From Paludifilum halophilum (lineage in GTDB: Bacteria > Bacillota > Bacilli > Thermoactinomycetales > DSM-45169): a DNA stretch of 64,000 nucleotides. The first letter of the stretch is position 1. Each line of letters begins with the position of its first letter. The translations under genes and the position numbers were made by a program. Shown here piece after piece: positions 46,318 through 56,374 of this stretch. A model generated the notes under the pieces. That model saw nothing but the letters and a program-made list of their open reading frames with translations, ran no database searches and was not told the DNA's origin. The stretch lies in contig NZ_NOWF01000004.1 in NCBI RefSeq assembly GCF_002245355.1, positions 1 through 64,000 of the forward strand. The letters run 5' to 3'.

Positions 46318-47418
46318 ATGCCGTTGACGACGGGCATTGTCGGCCTGCCCAACGTAGGCAAGTCGACACTGTTTAACGCGATTACCCGGGCCGGGGCGGA
46401 GTCGGCCAATTATCCGTTTTGTACGATCGATCCCAATGTGGGGGTTGTCGATGTGCCTGATGAACGCTTGGGACGATTGGCGGAAATGTTTAACCCCCGA
46501 CAGATTCTGCCTACTTCCTTTCAATTCGTGGATATTGCCGGCTTGGTTCAAGGAGCCAGCCGCGGTGAAGGGCTGGGTAATCAGTTTTTGGCCCACATCC
46601 GGGAAGTGGATGCCATTATCCACGTGGTACGCTGTTTCGAAGGTAATGAGATTACACATGTATCCGGGTCCGTGGATCCTGTAAGTGATATGGAAACGAT
46701 CAACCTGGAGTTGATATTGGCTGATTTGGAAACGGTGGAGCGGCGGATGGACCGTGTCGCCCGCCAGAAGAAGAGCGGCGATAAACAGGCGATGCAGGAA
46801 TATGATGTGTTACAGCGGCTTCAGGAAGCTTTGGCCGATGAAAAGCCGGCCCGTCACCTGGACTTGGAAGAAGAGGAGATGGAACGGATTCGTTCACTCA
46901 ATCTGCTCACTTTGAAGAAGGTATTATATGCCGCCAATGTGAGCGAGGAGGATGCGGCGAATCCCGACCAAAATCCCCGGGTGCGGAAGGTGATGGAACA
47001 GGCCGCCGCCGAAGGTGCCGGGGTCGTTACCATCAGTGCCCAATTGGAAGCGGAGATCGTGGAATTGGACGGAGAGGAGCGAGAAGCGTTCCTGAATGAA
47101 ATGGGGCTGGAATCTTCCGGGCTCGATCGGTTGGTGGCGGCGGCGTACCGTTTATTGGGGCTGATCACCTATTTTACTGCCGGGGAAAAAGAAGTCCGGG
47201 CCTGGACGGTCCGGGAAGGGGCGAAAGCGCCGCAGGCGGCAGGAGTGATTCACTCCGATTTTGAACGCGGATTTATCCGCGCGGAGGTTGTCAGTTATGA
47301 GGATCTGATGGAGGCGGGTTCCATGGCCCAGGCGAGGGAACGGGGACTGCTCCGTTCCGAAGGGAAGGATTATGTCGTTCAAGACGGAGATGTGATTCAT
47401 TTCCGATTCAATGTCTAG
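46318..47418 (+). CDS. ychF: Redox-regulated ATPase YchF
   Basis: A 366-residue OBG-family P-loop protein that prefers ATP. It has G1 'GLPNVGKSTLFNAI', G3 'DIAGLVQGAS' and a C-terminal TGS domain. It associates with ribosomes. AAGGAGATG precedes the ATG. Its stop codon (TAG 47416-47418) is formed by the left end of a family A repeat. Confidence 0.97.
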   Translation: MPLTTGIVGLPNVGKSTLFNAITRAGAESANYPFCTIDPNVGVVDVPDERLGRLAEMFNPRQILPTSFQFVDIAGLVQGASRGEGLGNQFLAHIREVDAIIHVVRCFEGNEITHVSGSVDPVSDMETINLELILADLETVERRMDRVARQKKSGDKQAMQEYDVLQRLQEALADEKPARHLDLEEEEMERIRSLNLLTLKKVLYAANVSEEDAANPDQNPRVRKVMEQAAAEGAGVVTISAQLEAEIVELDGEEREAFLNEMGLESSGLDRLVAAAYRLLGLITYFTAGEKEVRAWTVREGAKAPQAAGVIHSDFERGFIRAEVVSYEDLMEAGSMAQARERGLLRSEGKDYVVQDGDVIHFRFNV

Positions 47419-47551
47419 GAACGTTGTGAAATAGCCCTTTTTCGGGAGGGTGGGGTTCCACACGGAGTGCCTTTGGCTCGTCAGAACAACGAAACGGAGT
47501 GTGGACCCCACCCCGACCCGCCAAGGACGAACTCCATTATAACGCTTCTAG
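47415..47551. repeat. Family A palindromic element
   Basis: A 137-base element from CTAGGAAC to GCTTCTAG with the central palindrome (GGGTGGGGTTCCACAC ... GTGTGGACCCCACCC). It could serve as the ychF transcription terminator. It lies 19 bases before the rpsF promoter. Confidence 0.85.
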
Positions 47552-47569
47552 TCCTTTCGATGTGAATTC

Positions 47570-47598
47570 TTGTCAAAGGGTCGTTCTTCTGATAGAAT
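47570..47598 (+). promoter_or_regulatory. Promoter of rpsF-ssb-rpsR
   Basis: TTGTCA (47570-47575), a 17-base spacer and TAGAAT (47593-47598). The ~75-base leader to rpsF could carry an S6:S18 binding motif, which I did not verify. Confidence 0.65.
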
Positions 47599-47676
47599 AT
47601 AGAATCGTGAATGCAGACATTCACTCCTTGCCCTGCTTTCAAGGGGCCGTTACAGTCCAGGAGGAGGTGGAAAACG

Positions 47677-47970
47677 ATGCACAAATATGAGCTGATGTTC
47701 ATCACTCGTCCCGATTTGGACGAAGAGAAACTGAACAGTATCCGTGAGAAGATTGAAGGTGACATCACGGCAAACAACGGTGAAAACGTGGAGACGGAAC
47801 ATTTCGGTAAACGTCGACTGGCTTACCTGATCGATAACTACCCGGAAGGTATTTATACCGTTGTCACCTTTAACGGAAACGATGACACCGTGAAAGGATT
47901 GGATCGCCGGATCAAGCTGAACGATGATGTGATCCGTCATATGGTAATCAACATCGATGATAAAAAGTAA
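47677..47970 (+). CDS. rpsF: Ribosomal protein S6
   Basis: A 97-residue S6 (HKYELMFITRPD start; C-terminal 'RLNDDV'-type 'KLNDDVIRHMV'). GGAGGAGG precedes the ATG. First gene of the rpsF-ssb-rpsR operon, as in other Firmicutes. Confidence 0.97.
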   Translation: MHKYELMFITRPDLDEEKLNSIREKIEGDITANNGENVETEHFGKRRLAYLIDNYPEGIYTVVTFNGNDDTVKGLDRRIKLNDDVIRHMVINIDDKK

Positions 47971-48015
47971 GGGCATGCCGCGGAAAGAAAATCGGCCCAA
48001 AGGGAGAGGTTGCCG

Positions 48016-48465
48016 ATGTTAAACCGGGTGGTTTTGATCGGTCGTCTGACGCGGGATCCGGAGCTCCGTTATACCCCTAACGGCGTGGCTGTTACCAGCT
48101 TCAATCTGGCGGTCAACCGCCGGTTTACCAATCAACAGGGGGAACGGGAAGCGGACTTCATCGATATCGTCGCTTGGCGGCAGTTGGCGGAAACCGTCGC
48201 CAACTATATGAAAAAAGGGCGTCAGGTGGCTGTCGAGGGGCGTCTTCAGATCCGTAAGTTCGAAAATCAGGAAGGGCGCCGAATAAAAGTGGCCGAGGTT
48301 GTCGCGGAGAACGTTCAGTTTTTGGAGCCCCGCTCCAGCTCCGGATCTTACAATCAGGGTTACGACAACAGCGGCGGATTCGACTCGAACCGGAGTTCGT
48401 CCAACGATCCCTTTGCGGATGACGGAAAACCGATCGACATTTCCGACGACGATTTGCCCTTTTGA
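48016..48465 (+). CDS. ssb: Single-stranded DNA-binding protein
   Basis: A 149-residue SSB with the OB fold (residues 1-105, '[20 protein letters not shown]'), a glycine/serine-rich linker and the acidic protein-interaction tip ending DDLPF. GGGAGAGG precedes the ATG at 48016. Confidence 0.97.
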   Translation: MLNRVVLIGRLTRDPELRYTPNGVAVTSFNLAVNRRFTNQQGEREADFIDIVAWRQLAETVANYMKKGRQVAVEGRLQIRKFENQEGRRIKVAEVVAENVQFLEPRSSSGSYNQGYDNSGGFDSNRSSSNDPFADDGKPIDISDDDLPF

Positions 48466-48503
48466 TACAGAACCGGAAAATAGGTTGAGAGGGGGTTTTT
48501 GCC

Positions 48504-48731
48504 ATGGCGCGTCGCCGCGGAAACAAGCGCCGTAAGGTTTGTTACTTTACGGTAAACAAAATCGAGTACATCGATTACAAAGACGTCGATCTGCTGCGGA
48601 AGTTCATCAGCGAGCGCGGCAAGATTCTGCCGCGCCGGGTCACCGGTACTTCTTCCAAGTACCAACGCCAATTGACCCGTGCCATCAAGCGGGCCCGTCA
48701 GATGGCCCTGTTGCCGTACGCTACGGACTGA
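48504..48731 (+). CDS. rpsR: Ribosomal protein S18
   Basis: A 75-residue basic protein with the S18 core '[25 protein letters not shown]' (split: [17 protein letters not shown]). GAGAGGGGG precedes the ATG. Last gene of the operon, followed by a terminator. Confidence 0.97.
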   Translation: MARRRGNKRRKVCYFTVNKIEYIDYKDVDLLRKFISERGKILPRRVTGTSSKYQRQLTRAIKRARQMALLPYATD

Positions 48732-49152
48732 CAAATCCAGATAAGGCGCATCGTCGTCGAAAGGAACGGAAAAACCCTGCACTCCAACGAGTTGCAGGGT
48801 TGTCTTTCATATCAGGCCGGCGACCTGCAGCATGCGCTCTTCCCTGCTCAATATTTGGTTCATCAACGACAGTTTTTTTTTCAAACCTCTCAATCACAAT
48901 GCTTCTAGTGGATGGACAGAGAAAAAAGATGGTATCCGGGAAAAGAAGGAAATCAGCCTGCTTGTGTTGAACATACCTCCTAGTCGATGTTGCGGACGGG
49001 CGTCCCCGCTGAAGGGTTGAATAAGAGTCACCCGTCCGCCTTCGCTTGTTCAACGTCGTTTTCCCTCTCTGTTCATCATACACAGAGGGCTCGGTTCAGA
49101 TAAAACACTTCCGGACAGGGAGCCCGAGCCCCTTTTAAAGGAGTGCTGATTG
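48732..49152. other. Gene-free interval with a terminator and a repeat remnant
   Basis: It contains the rpsR terminator AACCCTGCA/TGCAGGGTT with a T-rich tail (48773-48807). At about 48885-48909 a fragment resembling a family A right end (TCACAATGCTTCTAG) is present without a clear left end. The rest shows no gene; the MazG-like promoter presumably lies near 49020-49130. Confidence 0.55.
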
Positions 49153-49464
49153 ATGAGCCGGCCGGAGCGCAGCGTACATATCGCCAAGAGTGTCAAAGTG
49201 ATTGAATGGTTGAAGACGGAGTTGTTGGATCAAGTAGCCAACCTGTTTAAGGGGCTGCATTATGCGAACCAGTCTTTGATATCCGACAGCTTGGCCAGTC
49301 TGGTCGTCGCCACCTATGTCCTCGCACGGCGGGTCGGCTTTTCTTACCGGGAAGTGGATCAAGCCGTCACTCGCAAATTGCGGGAACATACCCGGGAACG
49401 GCACCAGCTGGAGGATTGGTATGGGGATTTATCCCAGCTGGAAGAATATATTGGCAAGAGGTGA
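49153..49464 (+). CDS. MazG-like family protein
   Basis: A 103-residue helical protein of the MazG-like family found upstream of yybS in Bacillales, which belongs to the all-alpha NTP pyrophosphohydrolase superfamily. The usual ExxE metal-binding pattern is not obvious, so activity is uncertain. AAAGGAG precedes the ATG. Confidence 0.65.
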   Translation: MSRPERSVHIAKSVKVIEWLKTELLDQVANLFKGLHYANQSLISDSLASLVVATYVLARRVGFSYREVDQAVTRKLREHTRERHQLEDWYGDLSQLEEYIGKR

Positions 49465-49472
49465 CGGTTGTT

Positions 49473-50378
49473 TTGTCCCGTTTCTCCGATATTCGTGACG
49501 GGCTGATGGCATCAGGCCTGTTTCTATTACTGCTGCTTTTGCTGATCACTCCGTTATCGCTGATCAGTGTATGGTTTCTCCCTCTTCCCTTCCTTCTGGT
49601 GACGGCCAGGAACGGGTGGCATTCCGTCCTGTTTTCTGCCGCTCTCTGCAGTTTCTTCTCCTTGTTGTTCACCGGACAACCCCTGTTTTTGCTCCTGGTT
49701 TTTTTCTCCGTTATGACAGGAGGGGTTATGGGTTTTCTCTATCGCAAAGAGACCTCTACCGGAACCGATGTCGCCCTGGGGGGATTGGTGGCGGCCTGGG
49801 TCGGGCTGTTGCTGTCGGGGTTGGCCGTGGCTTTTTTCACCGACGTTTTGGCCCATATTCAAACCATCTGGCGGGAACAGTGGGAAATGACGCAGGAGAT
49901 GTTCCGTTCGGCCGGAGTGGATGAGCCTTTCGATCCGGATGCCGTCAAGATGGTGATCCCCGGGGTCTCCATGTTGTTCACTCTTCCTTTTCCGTTGCTC
50001 AACCTCGTTTTGGGCCGCCGTCTTTTGATGAGGAAGGGATTGCCCGGGAAATACCTCCTTCTTTTTCGAAAGTGGAGGCTGCCTCGCGGCTTTTTCTATT
50101 TTTATCTTCTCTCTCTGGTGGTCCTGCTTCTGTTCAGTGAATCGGAATCAGTAGGGATCGCCTTTGGAAATATCGTGATCGTCTTGTATCTCCTTTTTTT
50201 CATTCAGGGACTCGCTTTCACCGTATTTTTACTGCACCGTTTTCAACGGGGAAAGGGTTGGGCCTTTGCTGCTGTTTTTTTGTCCTTTCTTCTCCCTCCA
50301 GTCATGGTGGCGGTTCATTTCCTGGGCATTCTGGATACTGGAACCGCTATACGCAACCGGTTGGAGGAAAAGAGGTAG
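49473..50378 (+). CDS. yybS: YybS-like membrane protein (DUF2232)
   Basis: A 301-residue protein with about eight membrane segments, DUF2232 family, conserved between the rpsR region and gdpP-rplI. Probably a transporter or S-component-like protein; the substrate is unknown. The TTG at 49473, nine bases after AGAGGTG, is the likely start; the longer frame lies inside the preceding gene. Confidence 0.8.
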   Translation: MSRFSDIRDGLMASGLFLLLLLLLITPLSLISVWFLPLPFLLVTARNGWHSVLFSAALCSFFSLLFTGQPLFLLLVFFSVMTGGVMGFLYRKETSTGTDVALGGLVAAWVGLLLSGLAVAFFTDVLAHIQTIWREQWEMTQEMFRSAGVDEPFDPDAVKMVIPGVSMLFTLPFPLLNLVLGRRLLMRKGLPGKYLLLFRKWRLPRGFFYFYLLSLVVLLLFSESESVGIAFGNIVIVLYLLFFIQGLAFTVFLLHRFQRGKGWAFAAVFLSFLLPPVMVAVHFLGILDTGTAIRNRLEEKR

Positions 50379-50481
50379 CGGGGATCGCCTATGAATAAGT
50401 TGTCAGCTGGGGTAAAATAGAAATCAGATGCGCATATCATACGGTGAGTAAGCAAAAAGGGTTTCGGGGTTGAGGGATGTT

Positions 50482-52437
50482 ATGCCGAACTTCATTACTA
50501 AACGTTGGCACGGTTATCACATGATATTTGCCATGTGCTTCAGTTTGATCCTGATTGCGGTATTGGCCACATTTGATTGGCATTATGCTTTGCTGGGGCT
50601 GGTCGTGTTCCTGTTCCTGGCGTGGATTCTGTATGAAGCGGAACAGCGTTTTCGCAAGGAGTTCGTCGATTACGTTCTCACATTGTCCTATCGCGTCAAG
50701 GGCGCGAACCAGTCCGCCGTTGACCGGATGCCGATCGGGATCCTTTTGTATGACCGAAATGATCGAGTGGAGTGGCATAATCCCTTTGTCAAGGAGATGA
50801 CGGGCCGGGATCAGTTGGTCGGTGTTTCCGTTCCCGAAGTCTTTCCCCAGTTAAAAGGGCGCAAGAGTGCTCCTGAACGGATGGAAGTGGGTGAACGAAC
50901 CTATCAGGTGATCCACCGCAGTGAAGAGCGCCTTTATTTCTTTCGCGACATTACCCGCCTGGAAAAATTGGAAAAGCGATATGAAAGGGAACAGGTGGTT
51001 ATCGGCTTTCTCCATATGGATAACTATGAGGAAGCGGGAAGCGGAATGGATGATCAGGAACGGACTCTGCTTTTAACCAATGTGACCACAGCCATCACCC
51101 GCTGGGCTCAAAAATACGATATCAGTTTACGCAGTTTTGATTCCGACAAGTTTTTCATGGTATTTCAGCGGGAATCCTTGGAACGGTTGATCGACAGCCG
51201 CTTTGATATTCTGGATGTTGTTCGGGATATGACCCGACAGAACAAAATTCCGATTACCCTGAGCATCGGAGTGGCGGCCGAGGGGCCGTCCATGGTGGAA
51301 CAAACCCAATCGGCTCAGGCATCCTTGGATATCGCCCTCGCCCGGGGCGGGGATCAAGCGGCCCTTCAGGACGGAGATCGAACGGTCTTTTTCGGGGGGA
51401 AATCCAATGCCGTGGAAAAACGGACCCGGGTTCGTGCCCGGGTGATCTCTCATGCCCTGTCCAATCTGATACGGGATAGTGAACGCGTTCTGATCATGGG
51501 TCATGATCAGCCGGACATGGATGCTCTCGGATCGTCGATCGGGGTGCTGAAGGCCGTTCGAAATGTGGGGAAGGAAGGCTATATCGTGATCGGGGATTCC
51601 AATCCCTCCATTGACGGATTGGTGGAAGCGATCCGGGGTCATGAGTTGGAGGAGGCCCTGGTCAGTCCGGAACGATCTTTGCAATTGATGAATGAAAATA
51701 CCCTGTTGATTTTGGTGGATACACATAAACCGGCGCTTACCATTGAACCCCGGTTGGTCGATAAGGCGGCGCGGGTGGTTGTGATCGATCATCATCGCCG
51801 GGGAGAGGAATTTGTCCGCGATCCGGTGTTGGTTTATCTGGAGCCCTACGCTTCCTCCACCAGCGAATTGGTAACGGAGCTGTTGCAGTACCAGGATGAG
51901 CGGATGACGATGGACACATTGGAAACCACGGCTCTGATGGCAGGAATTGTCGTGGATACCAAGAGTTTCGCCTTCCGATCGGGTTCCCGCACCTTTGAAG
52001 CGGCGTCTTTTCTCCGCCGTCACGGGGCGGATCTGAGTTTAGTGCAGTCCCTGTTGAAAGAGGACTTGAACCGTTTTGTCAAACGGGCCGAGATTGTCAA
52101 AAATACCGAAGTATTATACGATAAAATTGCGATCGCTGTCGGGGAAGAGGGAGAGAGTTACAACCAACTCGTGATCGCCCAGGCAGCGGATACCCTGCTC
52201 AATATGAAGGGGGTCAGCGCCTCTTTTGTGATCGGGCTTCGGGCCGACGGAAAAGTGGCGATCAGTGCCCGGTCCCAGGGAGAGATTAACGTTCAGCTGA
52301 TTATGGAGGAACTGGGAGGCGGGGGGCATCTGACCAATGCCGCGGTCCAATTGGAAGAGGTGACGCCGGAACAGGCCCGCCAACAGCTGGAGGACGTATT
52401 GAGGCAGGCATACGAGAAAGGGGGCGACACCGGATGA
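50482..52437 (+). CDS. gdpP: Cyclic-di-AMP phosphodiesterase GdpP
   Basis: A 651-residue membrane enzyme hydrolysing c-di-AMP to pApA. Two N-terminal membrane helices (residues 12-52) are followed by a PAS domain, a degenerate GGDEF domain (SFDSDKFF in place of GGDEF), a DHH domain ('[16 protein letters not shown]', '[11 protein letters not shown]') and DHHA1 ('[10 protein letters not shown]'). ATG 50482 is chosen after GAGGG; a TTG at 50470 is an alternative. It overlaps rplI by four bases. Confidence 0.95.
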   Translation: MPNFITKRWHGYHMIFAMCFSLILIAVLATFDWHYALLGLVVFLFLAWILYEAEQRFRKEFVDYVLTLSYRVKGANQSAVDRMPIGILLYDRNDRVEWHNPFVKEMTGRDQLVGVSVPEVFPQLKGRKSAPERMEVGERTYQVIHRSEERLYFFRDITRLEKLEKRYEREQVVIGFLHMDNYEEAGSGMDDQERTLLLTNVTTAITRWAQKYDISLRSFDSDKFFMVFQRESLERLIDSRFDILDVVRDMTRQNKIPITLSIGVAAEGPSMVEQTQSAQASLDIALARGGDQAALQDGDRTVFFGGKSNAVEKRTRVRARVISHALSNLIRDSERVLIMGHDQPDMDALGSSIGVLKAVRNVGKEGYIVIGDSNPSIDGLVEAIRGHELEEALVSPERSLQLMNENTLLILVDTHKPALTIEPRLVDKAARVVVIDHHRRGEEFVRDPVLVYLEPYASSTSELVTELLQYQDERMTMDTLETTALMAGIVVDTKSFAFRSGSRTFEAASFLRRHGADLSLVQSLLKEDLNRFVKRAEIVKNTEVLYDKIAIAVGEEGESYNQLVIAQAADTLLNMKGVSASFVIGLRADGKVAISARSQGEINVQLIMEELGGGGHLTNAAVQLEEVTPEQARQQLEDVLRQAYEKGGDTG

Positions 52438-52880
52438 AAGTGATCTTTCAACAAGATGTTAAGGGGAAAGGAAAAAAAGGGGAAGTCAAGGAAGTAGCCG
52501 AGGGTTATGCCCGTAACTATCTCCTCCCCCGCAAACTGGCCGTCGAAGCTTCTTCAGGAAATATGAAAGCACTGAAGGAACAGCAGCGGCGGGAAGAAGC
52601 CCGAAAAGAGGAAGAAAGGGCCGAGGCGAAACAACTGGCTGAAAAACTGGAAAAGGTGGATTTGACGCTGCGGATGAAATCCGGGGAAGGCGGTCGCCTT
52701 TTCGGTTCGGTGACGTCCAAGCAGATCAGCCAGCACTTGAAAAAAGAGCACGGGATCTCTGTGGACAAGAAAAAAATTCAATTGAGCGAACCGATCCGTA
52801 CCCTCGGCGTTACTCAAGTACCTGTCAAGCTGCACCCGAAAGTGACTGCGACGCTTTCGGTTCAGGTTTTGGAAGAATAG
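52434..52880 (+). CDS. rplI: Ribosomal protein L9
   Basis: A 148-residue L9 with the N-terminal '[28 protein letters not shown]' type domain ([13 protein letters not shown]), a long connecting helix and a C-terminal domain. It overlaps the gdpP stop (ATGA), so it is coupled to it. Confidence 0.97.
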   Translation: MKVIFQQDVKGKGKKGEVKEVAEGYARNYLLPRKLAVEASSGNMKALKEQQRREEARKEEERAEAKQLAEKLEKVDLTLRMKSGEGGRLFGSVTSKQISQHLKKEHGISVDKKKIQLSEPIRTLGVTQVPVKLHPKVTATLSVQVLEE

Positions 52881-52896
52881 ACCGGGATGACATCGA

Positions 52897-52927
52897 CGGC
52901 GCTCCACCCGGGGTGGGGCGCCTTTTT
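52897..52927 (+). terminator. Terminator after rplI
   Basis: GGCGCTCCACC and GGTGGGGCGCC pair, followed by five Ts. Confidence 0.8.
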
Positions 52928-52959
52928 CAGTGCCGGACGGTTGGAGAGGATGATGGAAG

Positions 52960-54312
52960 ATGAGCGAACTGTTTGCGGATCGGATGCCTCCCCACAACCA
53001 GGAAGCGGAACAGGCGGTACTGGGTGCCGTTCTGATTGAACCCTCCGTTCTGGTGACGGTGACGGAACGGGTTCGGCCTGAAGACTTCTACCGTCAAGCT
53101 CATCAACGTCTGTTTCAGGTCATGATCGATCTGTCGGAAGAGGGACAGCCGGTGGATCTGGTGACCCTGACTTCTGAGTTGCAGAACAGGAAATCACTAG
53201 AGGAAACAGGCGGTGTGTCATACCTGACGGATTTGGCTTCAGCCGTGCCCACCGCCGCCAATGTGGAATATTACGCCCGGATTGTGGAGGAAAAAGCCAT
53301 TCTTCGGCGCTTGATCCGAACGGCGACGGAGATTGCTACCTCCGGGTACACCGGAGGCGAAGAAGTGGCTACGGTGATTGATTCCGCGGAAAAGAAAATA
53401 CTGGAAATTTCCCAACGCCGTATGCGCCGCGAGGGATTTATCCCGATCCGGGATATCCTGATGGATACCTTCGAGCAAATCGAATCCCTTCACTACAATC
53501 AGGGTAAACTGACAGGTCTCCCTTCCGGGTATACGGATTTGGATCGGATGACATCCGGATTTCAGAGTGCCGATCTGATTATCCTGGCGGCGCGTCCCAG
53601 TATGGGCAAAACCGCCTTCTCCCTCAATGTCGCCCAAAATGTTGCCGTCCGATCCGGACAGCCGGTCGCCATATTCAATCTGGAGATGTCCGCTCCCCAG
53701 CTGGTACAGCGGATGCTGGCGGCGGAAGGGAACATCGATGCCCAGGTATTCCGTACCGGACATCTGGAGGAGGAGGACTGGGAGAAGCTGACCATGGCGA
53801 TCAGCACATTGTCTGAGGCGCCGATCTATATCGACGATACCCCGGGGATCAGCGTATTCGACATCCGGGGCAAATTGCGCCGGCTTCAAGCGGAGCACGG
53901 CCTCGGATTGGTCCTGATTGATTATCTGCAACTGATTGAAGGTCGGGGACGGGACAGCCGCCAACAGGAGATTTCGGAGATATCCCGTTCGCTGAAATTG
54001 TTGGCCCGGGAACTGAATGTCCCCGTGATCGCCCTTTCCCAGCTTTCCCGTGCCGTCGAACAGCGGCAGGATAAGCGTCCGATGCTGTCCGACCTGAGGG
54101 AATCCGGATCCATCGAACAGGATGCGGATATCGTTTCTTTTTTGTATCGGGATGACTACTACAATGAAGAATCGGAGAAAAAGAATATTATCGAAGTGAT
54201 TCTGGCCAAGCACCGGAATGGTCCGATCGGTAAAGTGGAACTCCTTTTCCTCAAGAATTACAATAAATTTCTCAGCTTGGACCTCCGTCACGGTCAGGAA
54301 ATCGAGGCGTAA
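52960..54312 (+). CDS. dnaB: Replicative DNA helicase
   Basis: A 450-residue hexameric helicase (DnaC in B. subtilis nomenclature). The N-terminal primase-interacting domain is followed by a RecA-like domain with Walker A 'ARPSMGKTAFSLN' (about 210) and Walker B 'LVLIDYLQLIEG', then 'SQLSRAVEQRQDKRP'. GGAGAGGATGATGGAAG precedes the ATG. It lies between rplI and purA. Confidence 0.97.
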   Translation: MSELFADRMPPHNQEAEQAVLGAVLIEPSVLVTVTERVRPEDFYRQAHQRLFQVMIDLSEEGQPVDLVTLTSELQNRKSLEETGGVSYLTDLASAVPTAANVEYYARIVEEKAILRRLIRTATEIATSGYTGGEEVATVIDSAEKKILEISQRRMRREGFIPIRDILMDTFEQIESLHYNQGKLTGLPSGYTDLDRMTSGFQSADLIILAARPSMGKTAFSLNVAQNVAVRSGQPVAIFNLEMSAPQLVQRMLAAEGNIDAQVFRTGHLEEEDWEKLTMAISTLSEAPIYIDDTPGISVFDIRGKLRRLQAEHGLGLVLIDYLQLIEGRGRDSRQQEISEISRSLKLLARELNVPVIALSQLSRAVEQRQDKRPMLSDLRESGSIEQDADIVSFLYRDDYYNEESEKKNIIEVILAKHRNGPIGKVELLFLKNYNKFLSLDLRHGQEIEA

Positions 54313-54353
54313 AAACGAATAATAAAAAGGATATTCGTTTAATTGTTCGTTTT
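54312..54353 (+). promoter_or_regulatory. Paired PurBoxes upstream of purA
   Basis: AAAACGAATAATA (54312-54324) and, inverted, AATTGTTCGTTTT (54341-54353; reverse AAAACGAACAATT) match the PurR PurBox pattern with CGAA cores in opposite orientation. They lie directly upstream of the purA promoter, matching PurR control of purA in Bacillus. Confidence 0.7.
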
Positions 54354-54357
54354 TTCG

Positions 54358-54386
54358 TTGACATTCCCACCGTTTCCCTGTAAACT
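54358..54386 (+). promoter_or_regulatory. Promoter of purA
   Basis: TTGACA (54358-54363), a 17-base spacer and TAAACT (54381-54386). Confidence 0.75.
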
Positions 54387-54441
54387 GGAGGAGGATTCGA
54401 CGATGAACGGATGAATGAACCGCCGTGAAGGAGGACTGCCC

Positions 54442-55728
54442 ATGTCGTCGGTGGTGGTTGTAGGTACCCAGTGGGGTGACGAAGGAAAGGGGAAAATCAC
54501 GGATTACCTGGCGGAAAAGGCGGAAGTGGTTTCCCGATACCAGGGGGGAAACAATGCCGGACACACGATCGTATTTGCCGGCAAGCGGTACAAGTTGCAC
54601 CTGATTCCTTCGGGAATCTTTTACCCGGAAAAAGTGTGTGTCCTGGGGAACGGGATGGTCCTCCATCCCGAAGCGTTGGTGGAGGAGCTGACCTATCTGC
54701 GGTCCCATGGGGTTTCCCCCCAGAACCTGCGCATATCGGATCGGGCCCATGTGATCATGCCCTACCACATTAAGTTGGATATGGCGGAGGAAAGCCGCAA
54801 GGGAGCGGGCAAGATCGGAACAACCGGGAAGGGGATCGGACCGGCCTATATGGATAAAGCCGCCCGTACCGGAATCCGCATTTCGGACCTTTTAAACCGG
54901 GATCGGTTTGCTGAGAAGCTGGAGAAGAATTTGGAGGACAAAAACCGTCTGTTGGAACGGGTTTACGATACGACGGGATTCACTTTTGAAGAGGTGTACG
55001 AGCGGTACTTGACTTGTGCCGACCAAATCCGCCCGTATGTGACGGATACTTCCGTGGTGCTGAATGATGCCGTCGACCAGGGGCGGCGGGTTCTTTTTGA
55101 AGGAGCACAGGGAGTCATGTTGGATATCGACCAAGGGACCTATCCTTTCGTCACTTCCTCCAACCCTGTTGCCGGCGGGGTTTGCATCGGTTCCGGCGTC
55201 GGCCCGACCAAGATTCATCATGTGATCGGTGTGGCCAAGGCTTACACCACCCGTGTCGGCGATGGTCCTTTTCCCACGGAATTGAAGGATGAAGTCGGTG
55301 ATCAGATCCGGGAAGTCGGGCGGGAGTACGGGACGACCACGGGTCGGCCCCGCCGGGTCGGCTGGTTCGACAGTGTCGTCGTTCGGCATGCTCGCCGGGT
55401 GAGCGGAATTACCGGCCTCTCCCTTAATTCTTTGGATGTGCTCACCGGTTTGAAGACGGTCAAAATCTGTACCGCCTACCGGTACCGGGGGAGAAAGCTT
55501 GAAAATTATCCCGCCAATCTGGATGTGCTGGCGGAATGCGAACCCGTCTATGAGGAGCTTCCCGGTTGGGATGAAGATATTACTGGGGCGCAGGCACTGA
55601 GTGACCTTCCTTTGGCGGCCCAACACTATGTGGAACGGATCACCCACCTGACGGGAATCCCCCTTTCTCTCTTCTCTGTCGGTCCGGGCCGCGAGCAGAC
55701 GATCCAAGTGCGGCCGGTGTATGCATAA
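54442..55728 (+). CDS. purA: Adenylosuccinate synthetase
   Basis: A 428-residue enzyme joining aspartate to IMP using GTP in AMP synthesis. '[15 protein letters not shown]' at residues 8-22 carries the catalytic Asp; 'GNNAGHT' and 'GTTTGRPRR' are present. The ATG at 54442 after GAAGGAGG is used. A promoter with PurBoxes lies upstream and a terminator downstream. Confidence 0.98.
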   Translation: MSSVVVVGTQWGDEGKGKITDYLAEKAEVVSRYQGGNNAGHTIVFAGKRYKLHLIPSGIFYPEKVCVLGNGMVLHPEALVEELTYLRSHGVSPQNLRISDRAHVIMPYHIKLDMAEESRKGAGKIGTTGKGIGPAYMDKAARTGIRISDLLNRDRFAEKLEKNLEDKNRLLERVYDTTGFTFEEVYERYLTCADQIRPYVTDTSVVLNDAVDQGRRVLFEGAQGVMLDIDQGTYPFVTSSNPVAGGVCIGSGVGPTKIHHVIGVAKAYTTRVGDGPFPTELKDEVGDQIREVGREYGTTTGRPRRVGWFDSVVVRHARRVSGITGLSLNSLDVLTGLKTVKICTAYRYRGRKLENYPANLDVLAECEPVYEELPGWDEDITGAQALSDLPLAAQHYVERITHLTGIPLSLFSVGPGREQTIQVRPVYA

Positions 55729-55743
55729 ATACGGAGAACGAAA

Positions 55744-55785
55744 AGCGATGGCCGATCGCGGAATCCGCGGGCCATCGCTTTTTAT
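55744..55785 (+). terminator. Terminator after purA
   Basis: AGCGATGGCC pairs with GGCCATCGCT, with a nested GCGG/CCGC stem, followed by TTTTTATT. It abuts the convergent rlmH stop. Confidence 0.88.
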
Positions 55786-56264
55786 TACTTATGGTAGGTT
55801 TCTCCCCGGTTGATCTTAAAAGACCGGTAAAGTTGTTCCACCAGGATCAACCGCATAAGCTGGTGGGGGAAGGTCATTTTGGAGAAAGAGAGTGTAAAGT
55901 CGGCGCGTTTGATCACTTCTTTGGATAAGCCGTAGGAACCGCCGATGATAAAGGTTAGTTTGCTGCGGCCGTAGGTGGCCAGCTGATCAATGTGGTTGGC
56001 CAGTGTTTCCGAAGAGAGGGTGACTCCGTTAATGGCTAAGGCTATGGTATAGGTGTCCGGGGAGAGATAACGCAGGATGCGTTCTCCCTCTCTATCGAGA
56101 ATCTGTCTCACTTCATTGTCACTAAGCGGTTCCTGACCCTTTTCCTCGTGGATTTCTTTCACTTCCGTTTTGGCGTAGGGGGTGAGCCGCCGGATGTATT
56201 CTTCCACCCCGGTACGGAGATAACGTTCTTTTAGCTTTCCGACGGCGATAATTTGTATCCGCAT
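55785..56264 (-). CDS. rlmH: 23S rRNA (pseudouridine1915-N3)-methyltransferase
   Basis: A 159-residue SPOUT methyltransferase with the knot-forming 'FIIGGSYGLSKEV' and C-terminal 'LVEQLYRSFKINRGETYHK' (LVEQLYRSFKI), the exact family ending. GGAGGATT precedes the ATG. Confidence 0.97.
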   Translation of the reverse strand: MRIQIIAVGKLKERYLRTGVEEYIRRLTPYAKTEVKEIHEEKGQEPLSDNEVRQILDREGERILRYLSPDTYTIALAINGVTLSSETLANHIDQLATYGRSKLTFIIGGSYGLSKEVIKRADFTLSFSKMTFPHQLMRLILVEQLYRSFKINRGETYHK

Positions 56265-56329
56265 GGGAATCCTCCAATCCGTTCTCCGGTTGCTCGTTCA
56301 GTTTAACACGGAAGGCGTTTGAAAACGAA

Positions 56330-56360
56330 GAAGCCCCGCCGTTCCTTGACGGCGGGGCTT
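56330..56360 (-). terminator. Hairpin after htrA
   Basis: AAGCCCCGCCG pairs with CGGCGGGGCTT. The T tract on the minus side is interrupted (CTTCTTCGTTTT), so it is a moderate terminator. Confidence 0.6.
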
Positions 56361-56374
56361 TCAGTCTCCGTGTA

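Noticed and set aside
53239-54768. 509-codon minus-strand frame across dnaB and purA
   Set aside because: It crosses two real genes and their promoter; antisense shadow.
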